The position numbers were made by a program, and so were the translations under genes. Below, piece by piece: positions 39,023 through 44,715 of a DNA stretch of 44,715 nucleotides; the stretch's first letter is position 1, and the number at the start of each line of letters is the position of its first letter. The notes beneath the pieces are model-generated. The model worked only from the letters and a program-made list of their open reading frames with translations. It did not search any database and was not told the origin of the DNA. The DNA is from a virus: positions 1-44,715 of IMG/VR virus record IMGVR_UViG_3300038441_001572; one strand, given 5' to 3'.

Positions 39023-39274
39023 ATGAAAGCGCACCAAAGACTTTGGGAAGAGGCACTGAAGAAAAATGGAAGAAGTTGGTGGAGATTGGAACTTGGACTT
39101 GAAATTGGGCCATCTGAGTGGTCAGAAATCAGTGAGGATTGGTGGCAGTCAGGCGGCCGCAGCGTCTGCAATCGCCATCATCCCAACGATGTCAACCGAA
39201 TGACCATGCTCTTCTTCGCACTCATGCTTGGCGACCCGTATTCTGAATCTCATTGCATGCGGATCGAAGTCTGA
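39023..39274 (+). CDS. Small early protein, 83 aa, LAEEAL-like family copy 3
   Basis: The ATG at 39023 follows the previous stop with no gap. The N-terminal RLWEEALKKNGRSWW and the C-terminal MTMLFFALMLGDPYSES echo the paralogues at 35540 and 35911. The middle is Trp-rich (PSEWSEISEDWWQSGGRSV). The likeness is limited to the two ends, so shared ancestry is probable rather than certain. Function unknown. Confidence 0.72.
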   Translation: MKAHQRLWEEALKKNGRSWWRLELGLEIGPSEWSEISEDWWQSGGRSVCNRHHPNDVNRMTMLFFALMLGDPYSESHCMRIEV

Positions 39275-39285
39275 AAGGACTGCAG

Positions 39286-40389
39286 ATGTACTACACACCG
39301 AAACTCTCAGCTGAAACTCTCAAGAGTTCCAAGCTTCTCACACAAACAATCCGATGCCACAATTCTGGATTCCCTCTCGGAGAACTCCAGATCAGCATCA
39401 TCGAAGGCCAACTCAGCTATTTGGAGGCACACAATGATGCGATCTATCTCCATCCGTTCTACAGAACTTCGGCTAGCGTGCTACTCAAGAAGCTTGAGGA
39501 TTCTCTCCATCAAGCGCAAGGAAACGGGTGGGCGTGTAGTCCTCAAGAGCAAGATCGCCTTCGCCTCCTCGTCAGTGCAACCATGTACTGTTTGGGTTCC
39601 CTCAAACAAGAAGGTTACTCTCTTCCATCATTTGCCGTTGCTGGTGGAAGTGCGGGACGACTTCTTGCCTTGGCGAAATGGTACTTCTTTCTTTCTTCAC
39701 AGCGGCTGGAACTACCTCAATATTCAGTCGGGCCAAAAACTGAAAACGCGCAGTGGGAGAACTTCAAGCACTGGCTCGATGCGGCGTTCCAAGTTCGTGA
39801 GGACTGGGGCAAGAAAGCAAGAGTTCTTGAACAAGAAGCGCAGCAGCGACTCTACGACGAGAACGTAAAAGACATCAAGTCGCATGAATCTCTCAAGCGC
39901 ATTGACTTGAACAAGGTTTGGAAGTGGATTGCTAATCAGATGGAAGATCATGTGGCGAGTGGAAGACTTGTCACGATGAAGGATCTTTGGCTGAACGGAG
40001 ACTACAAAGCACACGAATGGCTTTCTGATGATGTGGATGATCTGCAAGAACTTCTGGTGAAGCATTGTGACTGCGGAAACGACATCATGTTCTTCATCAA
40101 CAATCGACTCAATGGGATTCGTGCCCTGATTCGAGACTTCTATTCTGGCTTCACTCTGCTTGGAACATCGGATGGAACGGGACCGGATGAATTCGATGGT
40201 GCGCAGACTGAACAGGAAGCGGCACTGATTAAAGGATACGATGACAAGGTGGAGCAGCTGGAATCTTTGCCGCCGAAACCGCAGAAAGAAAGCTTCACCT
40301 CAGTTGTTCTCTTCATCCGTGCGGAAGCAGAATGGAATATTCTCAAGCGCCGTTGGGATCAGAAGCAGCAGAAGCCAGATTCCCAATGA
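39286..40389 (+). CDS. Hypothetical protein, 367 aa
   Basis: The start chosen is the ATG at 39286, after GAAAGGACTGCAG. A longer in-frame start at 39253 overlaps the previous gene with no ribosome site. The protein is mainly helical and soluble, with a Trp-rich centre (ENFKHWLDAAFQVREDWGKK) and acidic blocks. The last codons overlap a copy of the TGAACACAGCG word (40387). It precedes the helicase gene by 29 bases and may serve replication. I recognise no domain. Confidence 0.8.
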   Translation: MYYTPKLSAETLKSSKLLTQTIRCHNSGFPLGELQISIIEGQLSYLEAHNDAIYLHPFYRTSASVLLKKLEDSLHQAQGNGWACSPQEQDRLRLLVSATMYCLGSLKQEGYSLPSFAVAGGSAGRLLALAKWYFFLSSQRLELPQYSVGPKTENAQWENFKHWLDAAFQVREDWGKKARVLEQEAQQRLYDENVKDIKSHESLKRIDLNKVWKWIANQMEDHVASGRLVTMKDLWLNGDYKAHEWLSDDVDDLQELLVKHCDCGNDIMFFINNRLNGIRALIRDFYSGFTLLGTSDGTGPDEFDGAQTEQEAALIKGYDDKVEQLESLPPKPQKESFTSVVLFIRAEAEWNILKRRWDQKQQKPDSQ

Positions 40390-40418
40390 ACACAGCGGCA
40401 CAACCCTAGGAACTTTCA

Positions 40419-42257
40419 ATGGCCCTCAAACCATCAATCCAAGCGCTTCTCGATCAAGCCAAAAGAAATCATGCGGCACGATTAGAAGCAGCGCTTGCAG
40501 CCGGCAGCACGCCAACATCGGCGGTCGGATCTGCAGTCCTCCAACAAGTTAAGGAACTCCATGTCAAATCCGCGCAGCCCACTAAGCACTCCATCTTGGG
40601 TGCTTCAGGATTCACTCCTTCAACGGGTGTTAGCCTCAACGAAAAGCAATCAACCGCAGTTGAACTCGCAATCCGAGGCAAAAGCATCAATCTTATTGGT
40701 GCAGCAGGTACAGGAAAAACTACAACAACTCGAGAAGTCATTGCACAACTCGTGCGACTCCCACACATTTCTCAGCTTAGTGCAGGCACAAAGCATCTTG
40801 TTAAAGACGCACCGGGAATTGTTGTCATTTCTTTCACAAATAAAGCAGTAAACAATCTGAAGAAGTTCCTCCCGCAAGAACTCCAGCTGCACTGCATGAC
40901 TTATCACAAGGTGCTGCAGTATGGTCCTGTTCGCTACCAGAATGAGCCTGGGAATCCTGCAGGTGGAAGCACGATGCGATTCGAGCCCCACTATACAGAA
41001 GACAACAAGCTTCCTCACATCTCTTGCGTGATTGTGGAAGAGTCTTCCATGGTGAGTGAAGAACTTCATCGCACCTTCCTCAAAGCGCTTCCCAATCCTG
41101 ACGCCACCCAATTCATCTTCCTTGGAGACTTGAATCAGCTGCCTCCGATCTTCGGACCCAGCATTCTTGGCTTCAAGCTTCTCGAACTCCAAACCGTGGA
41201 GCTAACTCATGTCTATCGTCAAGCACTTGAATCTCCAATCATTACACTTGCGCACAAAATTCGGGAGGGTAGAGGTTTCAGCGCGAACGGAAAAGGGATC
41301 TTGGAAGAAGGTGGCTTCACTGACGATCGAGCCGAACACGGGAAAGTCACAATCCGCCCCTGGAAAAAGAAAACAGAAGCACGCCCGGCGATGAAGGTGT
41401 GTCTGCATAACTTCCTCGTTCCCCTTGTGACTGCTGATGACTATGACTTCAATGAAACTGCTATTCTCTGCCCGTTCAACAAGTCGTTTGGAACTCTTGA
41501 ACTTAACAAATTCCTGGCTCAGAGTTTGGGGGAGAAACGAAAAGCAGAGGTCTTTGAAGTATTGGCCCGAGGAACTGCCAGTTATTGGGCCGTGGGAGAT
41601 AGAGTTCTGGTGGATCGACGAGAAGCAATTATCCTCCGCATTGAACCAACAGTTGGATATGCCGGAAAATTTCCGCAAGAAAGCTCAGTCTCTCTTGATC
41701 GCTGGGGTAAGTATCGAGATGGAAAGGAACATCATGCGAGTCCTAGTGACGAAGATCGAGATGTGAAACTTCTTCTCGGACTGGAAGCACTGGAAAGCAT
41801 GGATCTTGGAGATGGAGAGGAACAGAAAAATGCAGCAAGCCACACCATCACTGTCGAGTTTGTCGACTCTGGAGCTACACAATCTCTGTCAAGCTCTGGG
41901 GACATCAATTCCATGCTCTTTAGCTACGTACTCACTGTTCACAAAAGTCAAGGATCGGAATGGAAAAGGGTTATTCTGCTCCTACATTATTCACATAACA
42001 GCATGCTCTCAAGGGAGCTACTTTACACAGCAATTACTCGGGCTAAGCACGAACTCTTCATCATCTGCGAGCCGGATCGGAAAGGAATTTATAACAGCCT
42101 TACAAAAGCTGCAAAGAGCCCGGAGATTCACGGGGTTACGCTAGAAGAGAAAGCACACTACTTCAAAGCGAAGAAGAGAAGCATGCAGCGGATGGAAGAC
42201 AAAGAAGCAGCAGCGGAACATCCCGCGAAGAAAATGGCAGACTTCCAAGGCATGTAG
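40419..42257 (+). CDS. SF1 helicase, RecD/Dda-like, 612 aa
   Basis: Helicase motifs appear in order. Motif I is GAAGTGKTT (94-102, K100). Motif Ia is VISFTNKAV. Motif II is VIVEESSMV with Glu 207 where Asp is usual. Motif III is GDLNQLPP (236-243). Motif V is LTVHKSQGSEW (near 505). Motif VI is LLYTAITRAKHEL (near 535). This is the SF1B (RecD2/Dda) pattern, so 5'-3' unwinding of DNA is expected. T4 Dda helps start replication and clears proteins from DNA. The C-terminus is Lys-rich and polar. The N-terminal 60 residues are an extra segment of unknown role. Confidence 0.93.
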   Translation: MALKPSIQALLDQAKRNHAARLEAALAAGSTPTSAVGSAVLQQVKELHVKSAQPTKHSILGASGFTPSTGVSLNEKQSTAVELAIRGKSINLIGAAGTGKTTTTREVIAQLVRLPHISQLSAGTKHLVKDAPGIVVISFTNKAVNNLKKFLPQELQLHCMTYHKVLQYGPVRYQNEPGNPAGGSTMRFEPHYTEDNKLPHISCVIVEESSMVSEELHRTFLKALPNPDATQFIFLGDLNQLPPIFGPSILGFKLLELQTVELTHVYRQALESPIITLAHKIREGRGFSANGKGILEEGGFTDDRAEHGKVTIRPWKKKTEARPAMKVCLHNFLVPLVTADDYDFNETAILCPFNKSFGTLELNKFLAQSLGEKRKAEVFEVLARGTASYWAVGDRVLVDRREAIILRIEPTVGYAGKFPQESSVSLDRWGKYRDGKEHHASPSDEDRDVKLLLGLEALESMDLGDGEEQKNAASHTITVEFVDSGATQSLSSSGDINSMLFSYVLTVHKSQGSEWKRVILLLHYSHNSMLSRELLYTAITRAKHELFIICEPDRKGIYNSLTKAAKSPEIHGVTLEEKAHYFKAKKRSMQRMEDKEAAAEHPAKKMADFQGM

Positions 42258-42262
42258 AATCT

Positions 42263-42278
42263 AGATTAGATCTAATCT
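42263..42278. promoter_or_regulatory. 16-bp perfect palindrome upstream of the 42398 gene
   Basis: AGATTAGATCTAATCT is fully self-complementary and has no loop, which is typical of a site for a symmetric protein dimer. It ends 12 bases before the TTGACA at 42290. The half-site TCTAATC recurs at 33410, 43125 (complement) and 43171. Confidence 0.6.
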
Positions 42279-42289
42279 CTGGGAGGGGG

Positions 42290-42318
42290 TTGACATCGCC
42301 CCCGACCTGTGAGACAGT
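42290..42318 (+). promoter_or_regulatory. Possible promoter of the 42398 gene
   Basis: TTGACA (42290-42295) is a perfect -35 box. At 17 bp the -10 position reads GACAGT, a weak match, so activation may be needed. The palindrome at 42263 is well placed for a regulator. The gene's strong codon bias implies that some effective promoter drives it. Confidence 0.4.
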
Positions 42319-42397
42319 ACGTACTCCCAACAAGGGAACGCGTTCCAAACTTTTCTCAACACCGCTCCAACCGAGCAAAACTTTTTGAAAGACAATC

Positions 42398-43111
42398 ATG
42401 ACTGAAGTCGCACAAGAGAACACCCTGGCAGAAGAAAACACCGGCGCTGTCGGACAGGTCTCGTCGCCCACCACGATGGTGGAAACGAAGTTCACGTTCA
42501 AGCAACGCACGATCAAGGACGAGAACGGCAAGGAAATCGGCAAGGCAAAGAAGCAGCCTGCACTGGTTGCAAATCTGCCGCAACCGACGAAGACCACGAT
42601 TGCACAAGTTCTGCAATCGGAAGATCCGGCGTACGCGAAGCTGTCGCAACTCTTCCTCGATACGATTCACGGCATCGTTCGCGACCAAGCCAAGAGTCAG
42701 CTGGATGAAGTGATCGAAGGTTTCGGCATGGACGACAAGACCGTCACTGCTGACAATCTGGATTACGACAAGCTCGATCTGATCTACATTGCCAATCTGG
42801 AACCGGCTCAACGCGGCGCCCGTGCGATCACCGAAGAAGAGTTCAACACTTTCTTCGAAGATTACGCGAACGTCATGGTGGTCGCAACCGGCAAGCCGCT
42901 GGAAAAGATCAAGAACCACATCGAAATCTTCCGCAAGCCGGCGCGTGTTCGCAACGCAAAGGAAATGCTGCAAGTCCTGCTCATGCAGCTGGACCTGTAC
43001 ATCACGAAGACTGCAGCTCTGGAAGACACCGGCGAAGTTGCCACCCGTCTCCGCGCTCGCTTCGCCAAGTGGCTGGAAGAAGAAGAGAAGTTCGACACCA
43101 GCATCCTGTAA
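42398..43111 (+). CDS. Probably highly expressed hypothetical protein, 237 aa
   Basis: The ATG at 42398 follows AACTTTTTGAAAGACAATC, a leader shared with the 3737 gene. The protein is acidic and soluble. It has a disordered N-terminus (residues 1-35), a beta segment (ETKFTFKQRTIKDENGKEIG) and a long helical domain (SQLDEVIEGFGMDDKTVTAD onward). Codons are strongly biased (CTG, GGC, CGC, AAG and ATC dominate) compared with most early genes, which suggests abundant product. I recognise no family. DNA-binding, host take-over or a nucleoprotein role are all possible. Confidence 0.85.
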   Translation: MTEVAQENTLAEENTGAVGQVSSPTTMVETKFTFKQRTIKDENGKEIGKAKKQPALVANLPQPTKTTIAQVLQSEDPAYAKLSQLFLDTIHGIVRDQAKSQLDEVIEGFGMDDKTVTADNLDYDKLDLIYIANLEPAQRGARAITEEEFNTFFEDYANVMVVATGKPLEKIKNHIEIFRKPARVRNAKEMLQVLLMQLDLYITKTAALEDTGEVATRLRARFAKWLEEEEKFDTSIL

Positions 43112-43223
43112 GCTGGAACGTTTGATTAGACTCCCTAGCACAGTGTAGACTCCGTCCCACTCCCTGCTAAGTCTAATCTGCGAGTGCTGAGCACCACTAT
43201 AAACTGCTCACCAAGTTCTGTTT

Positions 43224-43295
43224 TCTAGTCTCCACTCTTGTGGTGTGTTCCTCCCTCACAGCATTGCCAGTGCAACCGCTTGAGTGGAGACTAGA
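43224..43295 (+). other. 14-bp perfect inverted repeat (long hairpin)
   Basis: The arms at 43224-43237 and 43282-43295 pair without mismatch. After a 2x2 internal loop, five more pairs are possible (GTGGT with ACCGC, one wobble). The hairpin is flanked by direct copies of AAGTTCTGTT (43213 and 43303). It is the strongest single stem in the non-coding region. Confidence 0.8.
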
Positions 43296-43388
43296 GAGTA
43301 GAAGTTCTGTTCTGTTAGTTGCATATTGGCACCAGTAAGACTGTGTGGGCGTTACGCGCGTTCAGACTCTTCACTGGTTAAAACAAGA

Positions 43389-43468
43389 CCTGCCCAGCAT
43401 GAATCGGCTGGTGTTCCAAGTTGGGTTCGATTCCCGTAAAACGAGAGCTTGGTAAGTGCTGAAGCAGG
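43389..43468 (+). ncRNA. Multibranch element containing a tRNA T-arm-like hairpin
   Basis: CCTGC (43389) closes on GCAGG (43464). Inside are a hairpin CCAGC/GCTGG with an 8-base loop and a second stem CCAAG/CTTGG (43416/43448) around GGG-TTCGATT-CCC (43423-43435). TTCGATT is a canonical T-loop sequence. An acceptor stem and a D-arm cannot be matched, so this is either a tRNA-like domain or a decayed tRNA, not a confident tRNA gene. Confidence 0.35.
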
Positions 43469-43608
43469 ATGCGCACTTGGTCAGTATGCAACTAAGAGAG
43501 TAGAGAGTTGATTGCGGTTTAGCTCCGCAGTAGGATAACACACTCCCTGAAGTTGATTCGGTAAAGCTGCTTTATGCTAGCGACTCGCTACTCTCCCAGA
43601 CTGTAACA

Positions 43609-43625
43609 TGAACACAGCGCGAAAA
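43609..43625 (+). repeat. Copy of the TGAACACAGCGC word (others at 9232, 35136, 40387)
   Basis: TGAACACAGCGCGAAAA here matches TGAACACAGCGCGCGAAAA at 9232, TGAACACAGCGCAAGAAA at 35136 and TGAACACAGCGGCACAA at 40387. A coding variant TGAACGCAGCGCAAGAA occurs at 32 and 44678. Two copies lie just upstream of intrinsic terminators (9254 and 43653). Two others lie at gene boundaries. Confidence 0.75.
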
Positions 43626-43652
43626 CTGTAGAAAATTTCAAAGGACAACCTG

Positions 43653-43687
43653 ACCCTCAAGTCTTAACCGGCTGTGAGGGTTTTCTT
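43653..43687 (+). terminator. Intrinsic terminator ending the non-coding hairpin region
   Basis: ACCCTC (43653-43658) pairs with GAGGGT (43676-43681), followed by TTTCTTATT. It separates the hairpin region from the gene at 43720 and would define the 3' end of any RNA made across 43112-43690. Confidence 0.75.
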
Positions 43688-43719
43688 ATTGGCACTGGCA
43701 ACGAGGAAAGGAGGATGAA

Positions 43720-44010
43720 GTGCTCGAAGGAACACTGAATCAAATCTTCAAGAGGATCACAACAGGAGAAAAAGTTGAAGCGCAATTCACCGACAAGCAA
43801 GAGTACGAAAGCGCACGAACAGGATTGCTCCGCAAATTCCGCAAGGACGTGGAAGCATTCACGAAGTGCGGATTTCCTTCTCCCATGGAAGGGAAATATC
43901 TCAAGTGCAGTTGGGATGGCGGAGAACTTTCCGGTAGCTTTGAGCTTGCTGACGAAGCACGTAAAGCTCACGCTGGTAAGAGCAAAGTCTACGGAATGAA
44001 AGACGTCTGA
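43720..44010 (+). CDS. Hypothetical protein, 96 aa
   Basis: The GTG at 43720 has AAAGGAGG at 43708-43715. The ATG at 43715 is in another frame and overlaps that site. The protein is basic and helical in the first half (LNQIFKRITTGEKVEAQFTD, then LLRKFRKDVEAF) with a CGFPSPMEGKYLKCSW segment that might form a small ribbon. It is the first gene after a terminator, so a local promoter is needed. None with two good boxes is visible. Confidence 0.75.
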   Translation: MLEGTLNQIFKRITTGEKVEAQFTDKQEYESARTGLLRKFRKDVEAFTKCGFPSPMEGKYLKCSWDGGELSGSFELADEARKAHAGKSKVYGMKDV

Positions 44011-44030
44011 GACTCTGAGACTCTGAGACT
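44007..44030. repeat. Three 8-bp tandem repeats before the 44031 start
   Basis: CTGAGACT is repeated three times without gaps. The first copy includes the stop of the previous gene, and the third ends directly at the next ATG. It takes the place where a ribosome site should be. Confidence 0.9.
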
Positions 44031-44279
44031 ATGGCACTTCTCTACGGACCCGTGTGGCAACTGATTAAATCCTCGCAATCGGCGGAAGTCGTTGTGAGTG
44101 AGGACAATCTCGCCACATTAATTCAGGGTGTGAGAAGGACTAAGTGCGCAGAGAACTCTGGCCGAGGGAAGCTGGGATTGATTCCTTGGGCGAGACTAGA
44201 GACAGAAAAGGAACTTCTAGACCCAGTAAAGAGGGTGTGGAAGGTAAGATTCAAACTCAGTTACGACACTCGGATCTGA
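44031..44279 (+). CDS. Hypothetical protein, 82 aa
   Basis: The ATG at 44031 lacks a Shine-Dalgarno site. The upstream 24 bases are an 8-bp tandem repeat, so translation may depend on coupling to the previous gene. The protein is basic and alpha/beta (MALLYGPVWQLIKSSQSAEV, then LATLIQGVRRTKCA). It uses more rare codons than its neighbours. No family recognised. Confidence 0.65.
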   Translation: MALLYGPVWQLIKSSQSAEVVVSEDNLATLIQGVRRTKCAENSGRGKLGLIPWARLETEKELLDPVKRVWKVRFKLSYDTRI

Positions 44280-44301
44280 GAAACTTAGAAAGGCACTGGC
44301 A

Positions 44302-44715
44302 ATGACAAGCAAGAAGCGGAAGTACAAGCAAGAGATGAATCTTGCAGCAAGCAAGCGCGAGAGCGAACTCCTTCCCGCAGAGGGGCTCATCACTGTGAGC
44401 TTTGTCTTCGGGGGGATCCGACACGTTGAGCGACACCGTCTGAATGAATTCGAACTTCGCCAGATGAAGGAGCTCATTCAGCAGCACGGCGGACTTGCAA
44501 GTCAACAAGTTGTGTGGCGTGGTGCAATCAAATGCGCAGAACAAGTTGCGAAGAATTGCGTGGCTGAAGCAGGCCAGCGATTCGACGAAGAGTTCGGCCC
44601 GAAAGTTAAGGTGGCAGATGCGGTGGAAGTGGAAGAGGCAGCAATTCCCAATGTCTTCTCCGCAGCAGGACTCGGAATGAACGCAGCGCAAGAAGCCCTG
44701 CAAGTCACCGAGAAA
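44302..44715 (+). CDS. Hypothetical protein, N-terminal 138 of 151 aa (continues at the window start)
   Basis: The ATG at 44302 follows AGAAAGGCACTGGCA. The frame runs off the end and continues at bases 70-111, giving 151 aa. The N-terminus is very basic (TSKKRKYKQEM), the middle contains a beta segment (GLITVSFVFGGIRHVERHRL) and the rest is helical. It is a soluble protein of unknown role placed immediately upstream of the replication block. Confidence 0.78.
   Translation, partial: MTSKKRKYKQEMNLAASKRESELLPAEGLITVSFVFGGIRHVERHRLNEFELRQMKELIQQHGGLASQQVVWRGAIKCAEQVAKNCVAEAGQRFDEEFGPKVKVADAVEVEEAAIPNVFSAAGLGMNAAQEALQVTEK
44647..44715. repeat. Terminal direct repeat, right copy
   Basis: This is an exact copy of bases 1-69. 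It allows the sequence to be closed into a circle and lies wholly inside the gene that starts at 44302. Confidence 0.9.

Larger units (their letters stand above)
43112..43719 (+). ncRNA. 608-bp non-coding region with serial strong hairpins, ending in a terminator
   Basis: No gene with a credible ribosome site is seen. Closed stems follow each other: GATTAGACT/AGTCTAATC (43124/43170); TCTAGTCTCCACTC/GAGTGGAGACTAGA (43224/43282); ACCAGT/ACTGGT (43331/43373); CCTGC/GCAGG (43389/43464) enclosing CCAGC/GCTGG and CCAAG/CTTGG; AAGTGC/GCACTT (43454/43473); and GAGAGTAG/CTACTCTC (43496/43588) enclosing TGCGG/CCGCA and two 3-base-loop hairpins. The run ends at the terminator at 43653. This looks like one or several structured RNAs. 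No canonical tRNA cloverleaf could be completed. Confidence 0.6.

Noticed and set aside
43389-43468. Complete tRNA gene
   Set aside because: A T-arm is visible but no 7-bp acceptor stem, D-arm or standard 7-base anticodon loop can be formed, so only a tRNA-like element is reported.
1-44715. T7-type single-subunit RNA polymerase and its promoters
   Set aside because: No open frame carries polymerase motifs of that family, and repeated T7-like promoter sequences are not seen.
1-44715. Prophage functions (integrase, excisionase, CI-like repressor, attachment site)
   Set aside because: None of the genes shows integrase or recombinase catalytic motifs, and no repressor-like helix-turn-helix gene is evident apart from the small terminase.

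Overview
The window is essentially one complete tailed-phage genome. The first 69 bases (1-69) are repeated exactly as the last 69 (44647-44715), and one gene reads through the join, so the sequence closes into a circle of 44,646 bp. The virion genes form a short-tailed (podovirus) set: small and large terminase, portal, scaffold, a DUF5309-like major capsid protein, a tail adaptor, a tail nozzle, a fibre and three large ejected proteins, one with a lytic transglycosylase domain. No integrase, repressor or partition gene is seen, so the lifestyle looks strictly lytic. No single-subunit RNA polymerase is seen, so transcription probably uses the host polymerase. Lipoboxes, a cell-wall lytic ejection protein and the podovirus architecture point to a Gram-negative host. 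I cannot name the host genus. The layout, together with an Acb2-type anti-CBASS protein, recalls the small Pseudomonas podophages of the PaMx33/PaMx41 type, but this is only a distant impression.

The genome has two arms. All rightward (+) genes run from about 33.0 kb through the join to 9.23 kb. All leftward (-) genes run from 32.68 kb down to 9.37 kb. The arms diverge at a 400-bp intergenic region (32684-33079) and converge on a back-to-back pair of terminators (9254-9334). The rightward arm begins with small early genes (33.1-39.3 kb), many overlapping by ATGA and some AT-rich by eye. It continues with a 367-aa unknown, a RecD/Dda-like helicase, a probably highly expressed 237-aa unknown, about 600 bp of non-coding hairpins, and small genes across the join. 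Next comes a replication and recombination block: Cas4-like Fe-S nuclease, RecA-like/Sak4 ATPase, DUF3310 protein, possible ssDNA-binding protein, HNH endonuclease, family A DNA polymerase with proofreading, and a DUF3987-type helicase. The arm ends with a MazG-like pyrophosphohydrolase and an Acb2/Tad1-type cyclic-nucleotide sponge.

The leftward arm is the packaging, head, tail, lysis and ejection block, in that order. The lysis genes (holin, lipoprotein, small membrane protein, M15 endolysin) sit between the tail and ejection-protein genes. Intrinsic terminators follow the capsid gene and the endolysin gene.

The most unusual material is non-coding. A 290-bp element (34189-34478) is bracketed by inverted arrays of TGTATCA and looks like an origin or a small mobile element. 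A roughly 113-nt segment (35000-35112) is closed by an 18-bp stem and sits just downstream of a palindrome-covered promoter. A run of strong hairpins fills 43112-43690. A word, TGAACACAGCGC, recurs at transcription-unit boundaries, and CTAG- and TCTAATC-centred repeats recur between genes. These are the best candidates for undescribed biology here.
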